Under the pieces are notes generated by a model that saw only the letters and a program-made list of their open reading frames with translations, did not search any database and was not told where the DNA came from. From Hymenobacter sp. (lineage in GTDB: Bacteria; Bacteroidota; Bacteroidia; Cytophagales; Hymenobacteraceae): 18,069 nt of DNA. Location: positions 1-18,069 of the forward strand of contig JANYFQ010000493.1 in NCBI GenBank assembly GCA_025362615.1. The letters are read 5' to 3'. The number at the start of each line of letters is the position of its first letter. Position 1 is the stretch's first letter. The position numbers were made by a program, and so were the translations under genes. Positions 1-12,000 of this stretch are shown here, piece after piece.

Positions 1-66
1 TCGAGCGTCGTTTCGGCCACGGCCGGGTTGGGGTAGAGGGCGATGGCCGGCGTGGCGGCTTTGCCG
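1..66 (-). other. T9SS type A C-terminal sorting domain, start only
   Basis: The translation runs ATPAIALYPNPAVAETTL and is then cut by the window edge. A hydrophobic stretch followed by YPNP (plus 24-35) is the hallmark opening of the Por-secretion/T9SS type A sorting domain, which in this family usually occupies the last 70-90 residues. The stop codon is therefore expected within roughly 200 bp beyond position 1. The domain directs the protein through the T9SS translocon, where it is normally cleaved and the protein attached to surface lipopolysaccharide or released. The conserved later strands and terminal Lys/Arg are not in the window. Confidence 0.9.
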
Positions 67-3000
67 AAGCGCACGGTTTGCACCGGCGAGTAGGCCACGG
101 TGCCGTCGGTGTCCACCTGCTTGAGGCGGTAGTACACCGTGCTGCCCAGGCGGGCGGCGTTGGCATCGGTCAGGGCGTAGTCCGTCGGGGCTTGCTTGTT
201 GCCCTGGCCGGCCACTTCGGCGAACTTCACAAAGTCGCGGCCCGTGAGGCTGCGCTCCACGTCGAAGTGGTCGTTGTTGCGCTCCGAGGCCGTGCGCCAC
301 ACCAGTTTGGCATCGGCGTTGGCGGCCGTGGCCGAGAAGCTCAGCAGCTCAACCGGCAGCGGATAGGCACCCAGCGTGAAAGTAGCCAGGGCCACGTTGG
401 TGCCGCCGAAGACGTCGGTCGTGATGACGTTCACGGCGTAGGTGGTAGCCGCCGTGATGCGCGGCAGCAGGCTGCGGTCGCTCACGAAAATCTGGCCCGT
501 GGTGGGGTTCAGGCTGATGCCGGGGGGCAGGGCGTTGGTGGGGTTGCCGGCCGGGCCGCTGCCGCTGGCGGCGCGGGTGGTGTTGGTGCCGGTGGTGGGC
601 ATACCGTTGCTGGTGCCGCCGCCCACGAGGGCGCCGGTGGTGGCGTTGTAGATGAGGCCGCTGCTGTTGTATTGCGCCCCGTTGGGGTCAATCAGGTAGG
701 CCAGCACGTCGTTGTTGTTGTACTGATTGGCCGTGCCGCCTTTGGACGGCGTGGCGGTGTAAGCCGAGTTGTTGTCGAGGCCCACCGGAATGGTGTAGAG
801 GGCCGGGGCACTCACCGCGCCGAGGTTATCGGTGGTGGTGTAGTTGAAGAACACGTTGCCAATGAAGCCGCCGGCCGGGTCGAAGCGCAGGTTGCTGGCT
901 TGCGTCGGGGTCAGTACGAGGCCGGGGAAGTTGGTGGTGTTCAGCAGTACGCTGGTGGTGCCGTTGAAAACGTAGAGCACACCCTGGGTAGCCAGCGGCA
1001 GGGCCGCGATGGTGTAGCTGGCAATGGTGCCGTCGGCATCGGTGCCGCTCAGCGGCGAGATGGGCAGCGGCGCGGCGGCCGTGCTGCCCTCGGGCGCTTG
1101 CAGGTTGTTCACGATGCTCTGGGCAATGGGCGCGATGTTGGCGGCCGGCACGGTGGTCGGCACACTGGGGTTCTGGTTGCCCGGCACCGGGTCGGGGGTG
1201 GTGCTGAGGGCCGTGGCCGTGGCCGTAAAGCCGGTGGCCGGGGCCAGGAAAGTCACGGTGTTAGTCACCGGCTGACCAACGGTCAGCAGGGTTTGCACCG
1301 GGAAGCTCACGAGGCCCGTGGCGTTGTCGTAGGTACTGCCGTCGGCGTAGGTGGCCGTGGTGCTGGCCGTGGAAGCCGGCAACTGGCCGTTCACCCGCAC
1401 CGCGTTGGCCCCCGTGATGGGCAGGCCCGTGGGGATGGTGGCGCGGGGGCTGACAGCGGCGGCCGGGCTGGGCCCGTTGTTGGTCGTCACGGCCGTGTAC
1501 GTCACCGGGGCACCGGCGGCGCTGGTGGCCGGGCCACTCAGCACTACTTGTACATCCGCCGAAGGCGTAACCGTGACGCTGGCGCTGGCCGCGTTGTTGG
1601 CCGGCACCGGGTCGGCCTGCGCCGTGGCACCGTTGGCCCCGCTGCTGGCCCCAACGGCCGCCAACGGACCCGTACCGGGCGCATTCACCGTGATGGTATT
1701 CGCCGTGGGCGTCCCGTTCACCAGCGAGCCGATGGCGGGGAAGGTCACGAGGCCGGTGGCGGGGTTGTAGCTGCCGCCGCCGCTCACACCCACACCGCTC
1801 AGGCCAGCGGGAAGCTGCACCTGGGTGGCTACGTTCGGGGCCGGGGTGCCAGCGGTGTTGTTCTGGGTCGTCACCGTGAAGATGACGGGCTGCCCGGCGG
1901 TTTGAGTAGCCAGGTTAGCCGACACCAGCACTTCCACGTCCGGGGCCGTGCCCGTGGCAGGTGCCGTCAGCAGGGTGGGCACGGTGCTGGCGTTGTTGCT
2001 CAAATTGCCATCAATGGCCAGGCCGCTCACCGTAGCCTGGGCCGTGGGCAGCAGGGCGAAGGTGTTGGCGGGGGCCAGGAAGGTGATGCTGCCGCCCACC
2101 GCGTTGCCGTTGCCGGCTTGCAGGTTGCTGATGGTGGGCAGCGTCACGAGGCCGGTCGCGTTGTTGTAGGCGCCGCTCACGGCGTTGCCGTTGGCATCGC
2201 GCACCGTCACGTTGGCCGCGCCGAGGCCGGCGGGCAGCTGCACGGTGGGCACCACGGTGGTGGCCGGGGCCGGGCCGTTGTTGGCCGTCGTCACGAAGTA
2301 GGTCAGTGGGCTGCCCTGCACCCCCGAGGCCGGACCGGCCAGGGCGATGCTCACGTCAGCCAGCGGCTGCACCACGGTCAGGGCGCGGGCGGCGTTGTTG
2401 GCCGCCACCGGGTCGGTGGTAGCCGAGCGCACGCTCGTGGGCACGGCCAGGGTGCTGGCGGTGGTGCCACTGCCCTGCTGCGGCAGCAGGAACGATACCC
2501 CGGCACTTACACCCGCCCCAGGGGCCAGCGTGGCCGTGGTGGGCAGCGTCAGGATGCCGGTGGTGGCGTCGTAGGTCGAGCCATCGGCGAAACTGATGGT
2601 GGTGGCCGTGGCGCTGGCCGGGTTCAGGCCGTTCACCTGCACCGTGGCCGGGCCGCTGAGAGCCAGCGAAAGGCCGGCCGGGAGCTGCACCGTTTGCACG
2701 GCGTTGGTAGCCGGGTTGCCGCCGACGTTGGTCATCGTGACGGTGTAGCCCACGCGCTGGCCGGCGGCGGCCGTAGCCGGGCCGCTGATGGTGGCGGCCA
2801 GGTCGGTGCCGGTGGCCGGGGCGTTGATGGTCGTCTGCACCTGGGCCTGGTTGTCGCCCATCACGGGGTCGGGGCTGGTGCCGGTTACGCCCGCCGTGGC
2901 GGTCAGTACGCCCGTGGCCGGGGCCGTGAAGGCTACCGTGTTCGTCACAAACGTGCCGGCCGACTGCGGCTGGCTGTTGAGGAAGGGGAAGGTGACGATG

Positions 3001-6000
3001 CCCGTGGTGGCGTTGTAGCTGCTGCCGTCGGCGTAGGTAAATACCGGGCCGGCGTTGGTCGGGCTGGCGCCGTTCACCAGCATTCCGGTCAGGCCGGGTT
3101 GCAGGCTCAGGGTAGTGGCCACGCCGGTGCCCACGGCCGGGCCGTTGTTGGCCTGCCGCACGGTGTAGGTCACGGTGCCGCCGGGGGCGATGGTCGTCGG
3201 GCCGCTCACCAGCACTTGCAGGTTGGCTGCGCCGGGGCTGGCCGGGGCCACGAGGGCCGTCGTCAGGTTGGCGGCGTTGTTGGCCGGGGTGGGGTCGCCG
3301 GGCAGCGGGCTCACGTTGGCCGTCACCGTCACCGAAGTGCCGGTGCCGGGCTGCGTGAAGCTGATGCTGCGCGTGATGGTCTGCCCGCTCACCAGCGTCA
3401 CCACCGGGAAGGTGACATCGCCGGAGGTCGTGTTATAAGTACCGCCGCCCGAGATAAACACGTTGCTGCGGCCCCCGCCGATGTTCACCACCGTGGCGGC
3501 GGCTGGCTGGGTCGAGATGCCGACGTTGCTCGTCGTCACGGTGTAAATGCTCTGGCCGCCCTGGGTGGCCGTGGCCGGGCCGGTCAGAGCCACGGTCAGG
3601 TCGGAGGCACCACCGGTGAGGATGGTAGCCGCTTGCGCGTCGTCGGCCGTGCCGTTGAGGCCCTGGTTCGTGGTGGTGCTGATGCCGGCCACCGCCGTCA
3701 CCGCCGGGGCGGTGGTGGGCTGGGTGTAGGTAAAGAGCGAAGCCACCGTCTGCAGGTTGGTCAGGCTCGTGATGCCGGTGTAGGTCAGCAGGCCCGTAGC
3801 CGGGTTGTACGTCACGGTGCCACTGGCAGCGGCGTAGCTCACCACGCCGCCGCCACCCACGGTGCCGGTCAGCCCTTCTACCTGCACGTTGGTCAGGCCC
3901 AGCGGCAGTTGCACCGTGGCTACCACGCCGGCCGCCGGGTTGGGGCCGTTGTTGGTAAAGCTCACGTTGAACTGGGCCGTGCTGCCCGCCGCCACCGTTG
4001 CCGTTTGCGGGGTGATGGTGGCGGCCACGTTGGCCACCGGCGTCACCGCCACATTAAACGTGGCCGCATCCGGGGCCGTGTTGGCTCCTTGGTTGGTGGT
4101 GGTGCCCACGTTGCTCGTCAGGCTCACGCCGGTGGTGGCGTTGGGGGCCGTAAAGGCAAGCTGGAACACGTTGCTGGCACCCGGCGCAATGGACGTTGCC
4201 ACCGGAAAGGTGACGGTTGTCACGGCCGAGGCACCGCTGCCGATGGTAGCAAACGTCGTCCCGGCGTAAGCCGTCGTGATGGCCGTTTGCTGGGCCGGGG
4301 TCAGCGAAGCGCCCGTGGGCAGGGCCACGGCCTGGGTCACGTCGTTGGCCTGGCCGGGCCCGTTGTTGGTAAACGAAATCGTGAAGGGGGCCGTGACCTG
4401 GCCCGCGCCGATGCTCGTCGGCCCGGCGAGCTGGGTCGTTACGTCGGCCGGTTGCAGCGTCACGTTGGGGCCAAACTCCGAGGTGCCAGTGGTGGCCGTG
4501 TAAGCCGTGGCCGTAAACTGCGTGGTCGAGGTGAACGAGCTGCCTGCCGGCACCGTCAGTGTGCCGCTGAAGTTGCCGCTGGCATTGGCCGTGAGGGTAC
4601 CCACGTAGGTGCGGCCCTCGCCGTGAGGCACACTGGCGGGGTTGAGGGTCGAAACCGAACCGCCGTTGTTGGCGGGGCTGTCGTCGGCAATGTAGATGTC
4701 CACCGTCGCGCCGGCAAAGGCCACCTGGCCCGCCGCGCTGCCCACGAAGCCCGTCACGGCCACGGTGGCCGTGGGGCCGCTGCCCGAAAGCAGGGCACTC
4801 GTGAAGATGGGGTAATCAATTCCGCCGCTGGCCTGGGCCGCGTTCACGGCCCCGTCGTTGGCGGTTACGCCGTTGCCGTTGCCGTTGTCGGCACCCGGCG
4901 TACCGGCCGCGCCCACGAAGTAGCCGCTCGGCGTCAGGTCGATGCCCAGGTTGCCGCCGGTAGCGGTGTTGCCGGCCGTGCCGTTGGCGAAGATGCTGTT
5001 CTGGGTGACGCGAATGTTGCGCTGGCCCTGGTTAATCACCACGCCGCTGGCCTGGCTTTGGGTCACGACGTTGCCCGAAATCAGGTCGGCGTTGGTGCCG
5101 GTTTCGGTGCCGAGCAGCGAACGGTAGAAAATACCCGCGCCTTCGAGCGTGGACGTGAAGCCCGTGGCCCCGCCCCCACCGCTGCCGCTGATGGTGTTGC
5201 CGCTGATGGTGTTGGCGCTCAAGCGACTGATGTCGAGCTGAATGCCGTTCGAGTTGCTGTCGCGGATGAGGTTGTTGGCAATCGTCACCGGGCCGGCCAC
5301 CGTCGCGCCAATGTCGCCGATGCTGATGCCGTCGCCGGTCGTCGAGCGGTAGCCGTTCTGCACAAACTCGTTGCCGCGCACCGTCAGCCCGGTGGCCGAG
5401 GCCGCCGAGTAGTCGAGGCCGCTGCCGCCGTTGAAGCCCAGCACGTTGTTGTTCACAATGCCGCCGCTGTTGGCGCCCGTAATGAGCAAGCCCACGCTGG
5501 CCCCGAAGGTGCCGGGCAGTGCCGCGTTGGGGTCAGTCAGGGCCAGGGCCGTGGTGCCGATGAGGTTGCCGCGCACCTGGAAGTTGCGGACCGTAGCGGC
5601 CGTTTGGCCCACCAGCACGGTAGCCGTGCTGCCGGCCGTGCCGCCGCCGCCGCCGTGTACGGCCACGCCGCGCAGGCCCACGCTGTCGGCCTCAAAGTCG
5701 AGGGCGTAGTTGAGGGTGTTGGCCGCCGAGATTTCCACCTCGGGGCGGTTCACCGTGCCCAGGGCCGTAGTGCCGGCCGCGCCCACAAAGCCGCCCGTGC
5801 CGAGTGTGCCCGCGTTCGAGTCGCCGACGTTCGTCGTCTGGGTCGTGCCGTCAATCCGGGTACGCTCGCCCGTGATGGCGGGCAGCACCGTGGCCGGCGT
5901 TATCAGCACCCGGCCGGCCGTGAGGCCGCTCACCAGGTTGTTGCGCAAGCCAGCCGGCGCACCCGTGGTAGCCCCGTTGGGCACCATAAAGATGCTCGTT

Positions 6001-9000
6001 TCGCGGCCCGCCACCTGGCCCACCTGCGCCAGTCCGGCGTTGGTGAGGGTGTTCGAGTTGGTGATGAACTGCCGCAGCGAGCCCTGGCCCGTGTCGTTGG
6101 TGTTGGTGATGACGTCGAAGTTGAAGCCGAAGTCCACACCGCTCACCGCGCTGCCGCCCACCGTTACCGGCGCGAGCGACTGCGGCGTAAGGCCCCCCGC
6201 CGTGAGGGCAGCCAGGCTTTGGGTGCCCGTGTTGGCGGCGGCATCGGCCAGTTGCGGGGCTTCGCCGCCCACGCGGTTCACGTCGCCGTTCACGAAGGTT
6301 TGCACCGGCAGCAAGCCAGCGGCCGTGCCGGGCCGCGTCGAGCGCACCGAGGCATTCAGTACGCGCACCGTGTAGTTGCCGGGGGCCACGTTGAAGGTGT
6401 AAGTGCCCAGCGTGGCGTTGGCCGCCGTGCTGCTGGTGGTGGTGGCCACGAAGTTGCCAAAGGTGTCGTACAACTCGACGGTCGCACCCGCCGTCACGGC
6501 CCCGCTGGTAAGGCCGCCCACGCGGCCCACCAGTGTACCCGCCGTGGCCAGGCTGCGGCCCGCGCCGCCGCCGTAGTTCACGTCCTCAAATACCGTTCCG
6601 GCGAGGGCCACCGGGGCCACCACCGTCACGTTGCCCGAGTATTCGGAGGTGATGCCGCCGCTCGTGAGCGTAGCCGTCGAGGTGAGCACCGCGCCCACCG
6701 CCACGTTGATTTGGCCCACGCCCGTCCCAATCGGGATGGTGAAGCTGAAGCGGTTGGTGTTATCGCTGCCCTGATTGATGCCGTTGATGAGGCCCGAGTA
6801 GGCGCTGGCAGTGGCAGTGGCATCGGCCGCGAGGTTGCCGTTGGCCCCGCCAATGGCCCCGCCTTCGGTCACGGTGCCCAGGTAGAGCGGGCCTTCGCCG
6901 AAGCCGCTGGCATCGGGCGTGGCCGTGGTGGGCGTGGTGATGCTGGTGTTGAAGAGCTCGATTTTGCTGCCGGGGCGGGCGTAGCCCGTAATCACGACGT
7001 TGGCCCCCACCACTACCGCCGATTGCAGAATCGGGTAGTTGAACAAGCCGTTGCCACCGATGGCCGAAGCGCCGTCGGAGCGGCCGTCGTTGTCGTTGGT
7101 GTCGTTGATGGTGACGCGGTTGGTGCCGCTAAAGGGCGCCCCCGTGCTTTCGTTGTCGGGGGCCGCAGCCACGGCATTTACCAGGTTGATGCCCAGCTCG
7201 CCGTTGCCGAACACGCCGTTGCGGCTCAGCGTGGTTGAGCCGGCCACGTTGGCCGTGTTCGTGCCCGAGCGCACCAGGATGCCATCGCCGGCGTTGCCGC
7301 GCACCACGTTCAGGCTTACTGTGTTGCCCTGCCCGAAGGCCCGCAGACCGGCCGTTTCGGTGCCGCCCGCGCCGTTGCCTTGCAGGGTGTTGCCGGAAAC
7401 CGTTACGGCCCCGTTCGTCCCCGACAAATCAACGCCCGAACCCAGGTTGTTGATGACCAGGTTATTGAGGGCCTGCCCACCGGCTGCCCCCATCCGAATG
7501 CCGTCCGAAGCCAGCGAGAGCTGGGCATTGCCACGGATTTCGTTGCCCTGAATGGTCACGCTGGTAAGCGTGGCCGGGGCCAGGTTCTCGATGCCGCTGG
7601 CCCCGTGGAAGCCAATGAGGTTGTTGGTAATCTGGGCCGAAACGGTGGCCCCCACGCCAAAGCCACTCAGCAAAACGCCGTGGCCGGTGCTGCGGGCTGC
7701 CGCGCCGGGGTCGCCGAGGGCAGTAGCCGCCCCGCCCAGCGCGTTGCCCGTGATGAGGATGCCGCTGATGGCCGCACCCGTCACCCGGATGTCGGCCCCG
7801 TTCAGGTTGCCGGTACCGGCCCCGCCGGTGTTGCCGAAGCCAAAAATGCTGAGGCCGCGCACCACCTGGTCGGTGTTTTCCAGGCTCAGGCCCACGTCGG
7901 AGCCGGCCTGGCCCTGGGTGCCCACGAGCTGCACTTCGGGGCCGTTGAGGGTGGGCAGCGCCACGTCGTCGGCGGTGCCGATGACGCCGTCGGCCCCCAC
8001 GCCCACCGTGCCGCCCGCGCCAAGCGTAGCGTTGTTGCCGTTGGCAATGTTGAGGGTCTGGAGCGTACCGTCGATGGTCGTGCTCTTATCCGTCACCGAA
8101 GGCAAGGCCGAAGTGGGCGTTATCACGGCCACGCCGCTGCCGTTGAGCAGGTTGGCCGGGCCGCCGCTGCCGCTGGCCAGCAGGCCGGGGTGGGCTGCGC
8201 CGTCAGCAATCATGAAGATGCTGGTTTCGATGCCCGCAGCCGGGTTCGAGCCGCCGTTGGTGTTGGCGTCCTGGTTGATGAGGCCGTTGGTGAGGGCGTT
8301 GCTGTTGGCAATGAACTGCCGCAGCGAGCCCTGCCCGCCGTTGTTGGTGTTTACGATGGCATCGAAGTTGAAGCCAAAGTCCATGCTGCCGAGCGGAGTA
8401 CCGCTCACCGCCAGGTTCGCCACGCTCTGGGCCGTGATGGTGTTGAGGGCGAAACCGCCTCCCACCGTGAAGGAGCTGGTAGTGAAGCTGATAAACAAGC
8501 CGTTGGCCAGCGGTGTCACGTCGCCGAGCGAAGACCCGCCCACGCTCACGCTCACCGTCTGGTCGTTGGCCGAGCCCATCAGGTTGCGCTGGGCGGTGCG
8601 GAAGCGCACGGTGTAGGTGCCAATGGGCAGGCTAAAAGTCTGGCTAATAGTGCTGAAGCCCTGCACGAAACCCGCCTGCACCCCCAGCGGGGCCGGGGGC
8701 GACCCCAGGGCGTTGCCGTTGGCAATACCCGAGCCGTTGGTGCCGCTCTGGGCCGTGAAGGCCCAGGTAGCGCCGCTGGGGTTGTACTGGGCGGTGTTGG
8801 TGGTCAGTACCGGGGTTTCGAAGCTGGTGTTGGCGGGGCCACCCGTGGCCACCACCGTACCCGTGGTCACGTCCACAATCTCCACCCGGTCGATGAAGGC
8901 CGTCACGTCGTCGTTGCTCGTGTTGAGGCCCGTGAAGGTCAGCGTCGCGCTGCCGGTGCCGGTGTTGGCCGGGCCGTCCACGCCGGCCGGGTTCTCGCCG

Positions 9001-12000
9001 CCCACGCGGTCCGGGTCGTCGGCCAGTACGCTGGCCACCGTATTGCGGCGGAAGGTTTGCACCGGCACAAGGCCGGTGGCGGCGGGGGTACGCACCGATT
9101 TCACGGTGTTGTTCAGCACCCGCAGCTTGTAGCTGCCGGTGGGCACCTGGGCAAAGCCATAGGCCCCGTCCGACCCGGTGGTGGTGGCCCCGTAGAAGAC
9201 ATCGGCGCTGGTGTAAAGCTCCACGCGGGTGCCGGCCGAGCCGATAACCCCGGTGGCGAAGCCCGCCGCCGTAGCCGAGGCATTGGCTGCCGTGTAGGTA
9301 CGGCCGCTGCCGCCGCCGTAGTTCACGTCGTCAAACACCTTGCCCGACAACGCGTTGATGGCGATGATGGTGACGCTGGCCGGAGCCAGTGCGCCGTTGT
9401 TGTTGGTCAGTTGCGGGTCAAGGTCGCCGGTGGAGGTCGAGGTCGTCAGGCCGGTCAGGTTCTGGCTCGGCATCACCAGGGTGATGGTGTTGGTCAGAAC
9501 ATTGGTGCTGGGCAGGCTGCCCACGGCCAGGCTCGGCACGTTGGGGAAGGTCACGAGGCCAGTGGCCTGGTTGTAGGTGGCACCGCCGGGGTAAGTGGCC
9601 ACGTTGCTGGCAATGCTGCTGGGGTTCTGGCCATTAATCTGAATGCTGGCAATGGGCTGGCCGGGGGTCAGCAACACGTTTTGCACCACGTTGAGGGCCA
9701 CGCCGGGGCCGTTGTTCACGGTCGTCACGGTCAGTACCACGGGGCTGCCGGGCACCTGCGACGACACGTCGCTGCTAATTGTCGTCACCACGTCGGCCGG
9801 GCAGGCGCCCACCACGTTGGGCACGTCGCCCCGCGTGATGCCGGTTTGCAGCTGCCCGATGGCCGCCGCGCCCACGCCCGAGCCGTACTGCACGAAGCCG
9901 AAGGTGGTGCCGTTGCCGCCCGGCATGAGCGACGAAGCCGCGTTCACCACCGACGAGGCAAAGGCCAGGCCGCCCGCGCCGCCGCCGCCGGGGCCGTGCG
10001 GCGAACCGCCGCCGGTGTTCGAGCCGCCGTCACCGCCATTGGAGAGCAACGTCAGGTTTTGCAGTACCGGGCTGCTGCTGTTGCCGTCCGAGGCCCCGCA
10101 CAGGATGAGGACCGTGCCGCCCGCGCCGCCGCCGCCCGAAGCGTCGTTGTTGGGCACGAAAGGCATCGTGTCGCCGCTCACGTCGATGGTGCCGGCGCTG
10201 CTGCCCACGTTGGCCGCCCGAATCAGCACCAAGCCGCCGCCGGGAGCCCCGGAGCTGGCAAAGCCATCGGCCGGAACGCCCGCATTGGCCGGGTAAGTAC
10301 CCGAGTTCACAACCGTGCCGTTGTTGGTGGTGCCCGCGCCGCCGCCGCCGCCCATAATCATGCGGCTGGCCGTGGCCTGGGTAAAGTCGGCCCCGCCGAA
10401 GCCACCAGTGGCCCGGTTCGAGTCCCAGGCGTTGCCGCCCACGCCGCCCCGGCCCGCGTTGGCCCCGCCGCCGCCGCCGGTGTTCTGGTCGTTGCTGCCG
10501 GGGTTGCCGTCGGTGCCGCCGCCGCCGGCGTTACCGGGTGCGCCCCGGGCGCGGTCGCCGCTGGGGTAGCCGTCGGCCAGGGCTGCGGGCAGTACGGCCG
10601 CCCGGGTGGGGTTGGTGGTGCTGCGGGTGTCGAGCACCGGCGAGTTGTTGTCGCGGATGTTGGCCAAGTAGGAGGCAAAGTAGTCTTTGTCGTAGAGGAA
10701 ACGCGGCGTGCCGGCCGTGCCCTCGCCCTTGTTGGCGCTGGTGTTGAGGGTGGCGGAGTGGCGGTAGTCCGACGAGGCCACGCCGCCCGCGCCGCCGAGC
10801 TGCTGACCCGCGCCGCCGCGGAAGCCCCGGCCCGACATATCAATCTTGAACGTGTTGAAGTTGAGGGTACCGTTGATGTCCATCACCAGCACGCCACCCG
10901 TGCGGCCGTCCCAGCGCGGGGCCGAGATGTTGGCGGCCAGGTCCACGTTACGATAGAGCGGGATGCGTACCACCTGATAGCGGCGCTGCCCGCTGCTGGC
11001 GCTGGCCCCGGCATCCGCGTTGCTATAGCCGAAAGCCAAGGGCTGAATCAGCGTCACGTTCCCCGTGCCGGCGTTGTAGGCCGTCACGAGGGAGTACTCG
11101 TACACGCCCGCCGTAAAGGTGCTGTTGAGCAGGTTGCCGCTGCCCACCACGTCGCCGCCCAGCCCGTCGCCGTAGGCGCTGGTGTTGTTCACGTCGAGGT
11201 CGCCGCCCTGCATCTGCATCACCATCACCAGGTCGCCCGGCGCGAGCGGGGTGCTGCTGCCGCTGGCCGAGGCCGGGCCAACCGTCAGCGAGCTGCTGCC
11301 GGCCGTCATCGTCCCCAGGCCAGGGTAGTAGGTATTAATGTTTCCGTTGGAGAGCGTCACGTCGGTAGTGCTGGGCGCAATGCACAGCAGCGTGGCCGCC
11401 GTCGTCACCACCTGGGTCGTAATCTGGGCGGCCCCGTTGGTGCCGTTGTTGTTGCCCGCCACGGGGTCGCCGTCGGCGGTGGTGCTGGTGGCCGAAGCCG
11501 AGGCGCTCACCAACCCGCCGCTGTTGAGGATGTTGCCCGGCGCACTCGGCCCGTTGAAGCGCACCGTGTAGGCCACGCTCGACCCGTTGGCCAGCGTACC
11601 GATGGTGCCCCAGGTGACAAGCCCACTCGCCGCGTTGTACACCCCGCCGTTCGACACCACAACATTGTTGAGGTTGGCCGGCAACACGGCCCGCAGCGTC
11701 ACGCCGATGGCCGTGCTTGGCCCCAGGTTGGTGGGCACCACGGTGTAGAGCACCGATTGGTTGGTCAGCACCCGCGTCGGGCCGCTGATGGCCACCACGA
11801 TGTCGGCCACCTGCGTGGGGTTGATGAAGGCCGTGCCGATGTTGTTGGCCGGGTTCTGGTCTTGCGCACTCGACGTAGCCGTGGCCGAGGCATTTACCGT
11901 CACGCCCAGCATCGAGAAAGCAATGTTGCGCGACACCGAACCCCCGACGCCCAGGTTCACGTTCGGAAACGTGGCCAAGCCGGTGGCGGTGTTGTAGAGG

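Larger units (their letters stand above)
4449..9359 (-). repeat. Direct duplication of the SdrD-B/beta-helix/post-helix module
   Basis: Copy 1 is 6609-9359 and copy 2 is 4449-6608. They carry the same domain order and shared anchors: VFxDVNYGGGxGR, GLxPVQTF, RVGGExP, ANTGT, FGFNFDxI, GQGSLRQFI, ETSIFM, YPI, GEG. A 23-bp DNA stretch coding around QGSLRQF is identical at 6064-6086 and 8311-8333. The copies otherwise differ widely, so the duplication is old. Copy 1 is longer mainly because of the DUF642-like domain. Confidence 0.85.

Noticed and set aside
78..7238. Plus-strand open frame of 2,386 codons as a gene
   Set aside because: It is in exact codon register opposite a frame that encodes recognisable DUF11, beta-helix, SdrD-B and T9SS domains. 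Its translation is Arg/His/Gly/Val/Ala-rich without any motif.
4822..8384. Beta-helix modules as pectate lyase or other polysaccharide-degrading enzymes
   Set aside because: Only structural coil repeats are visible. No conserved catalytic Asp/Arg/Lys pattern was found, and the GSLRQ-type context fits adhesins.
7552..8616. Plus-strand open frame of 354 codons with hydrophobic stretches
   Set aside because: It is a different-register antisense shadow (Pro/Leu/Val/Ala-rich) of the beta-helix region. No ribosome site or domain was seen.
9801..11384. RTX-type calcium repeats in the glycine-rich domain
   Set aside because: Glycine runs do not follow the GGxGxDxLx nonapeptide, and secretion is by T9SS rather than type I.
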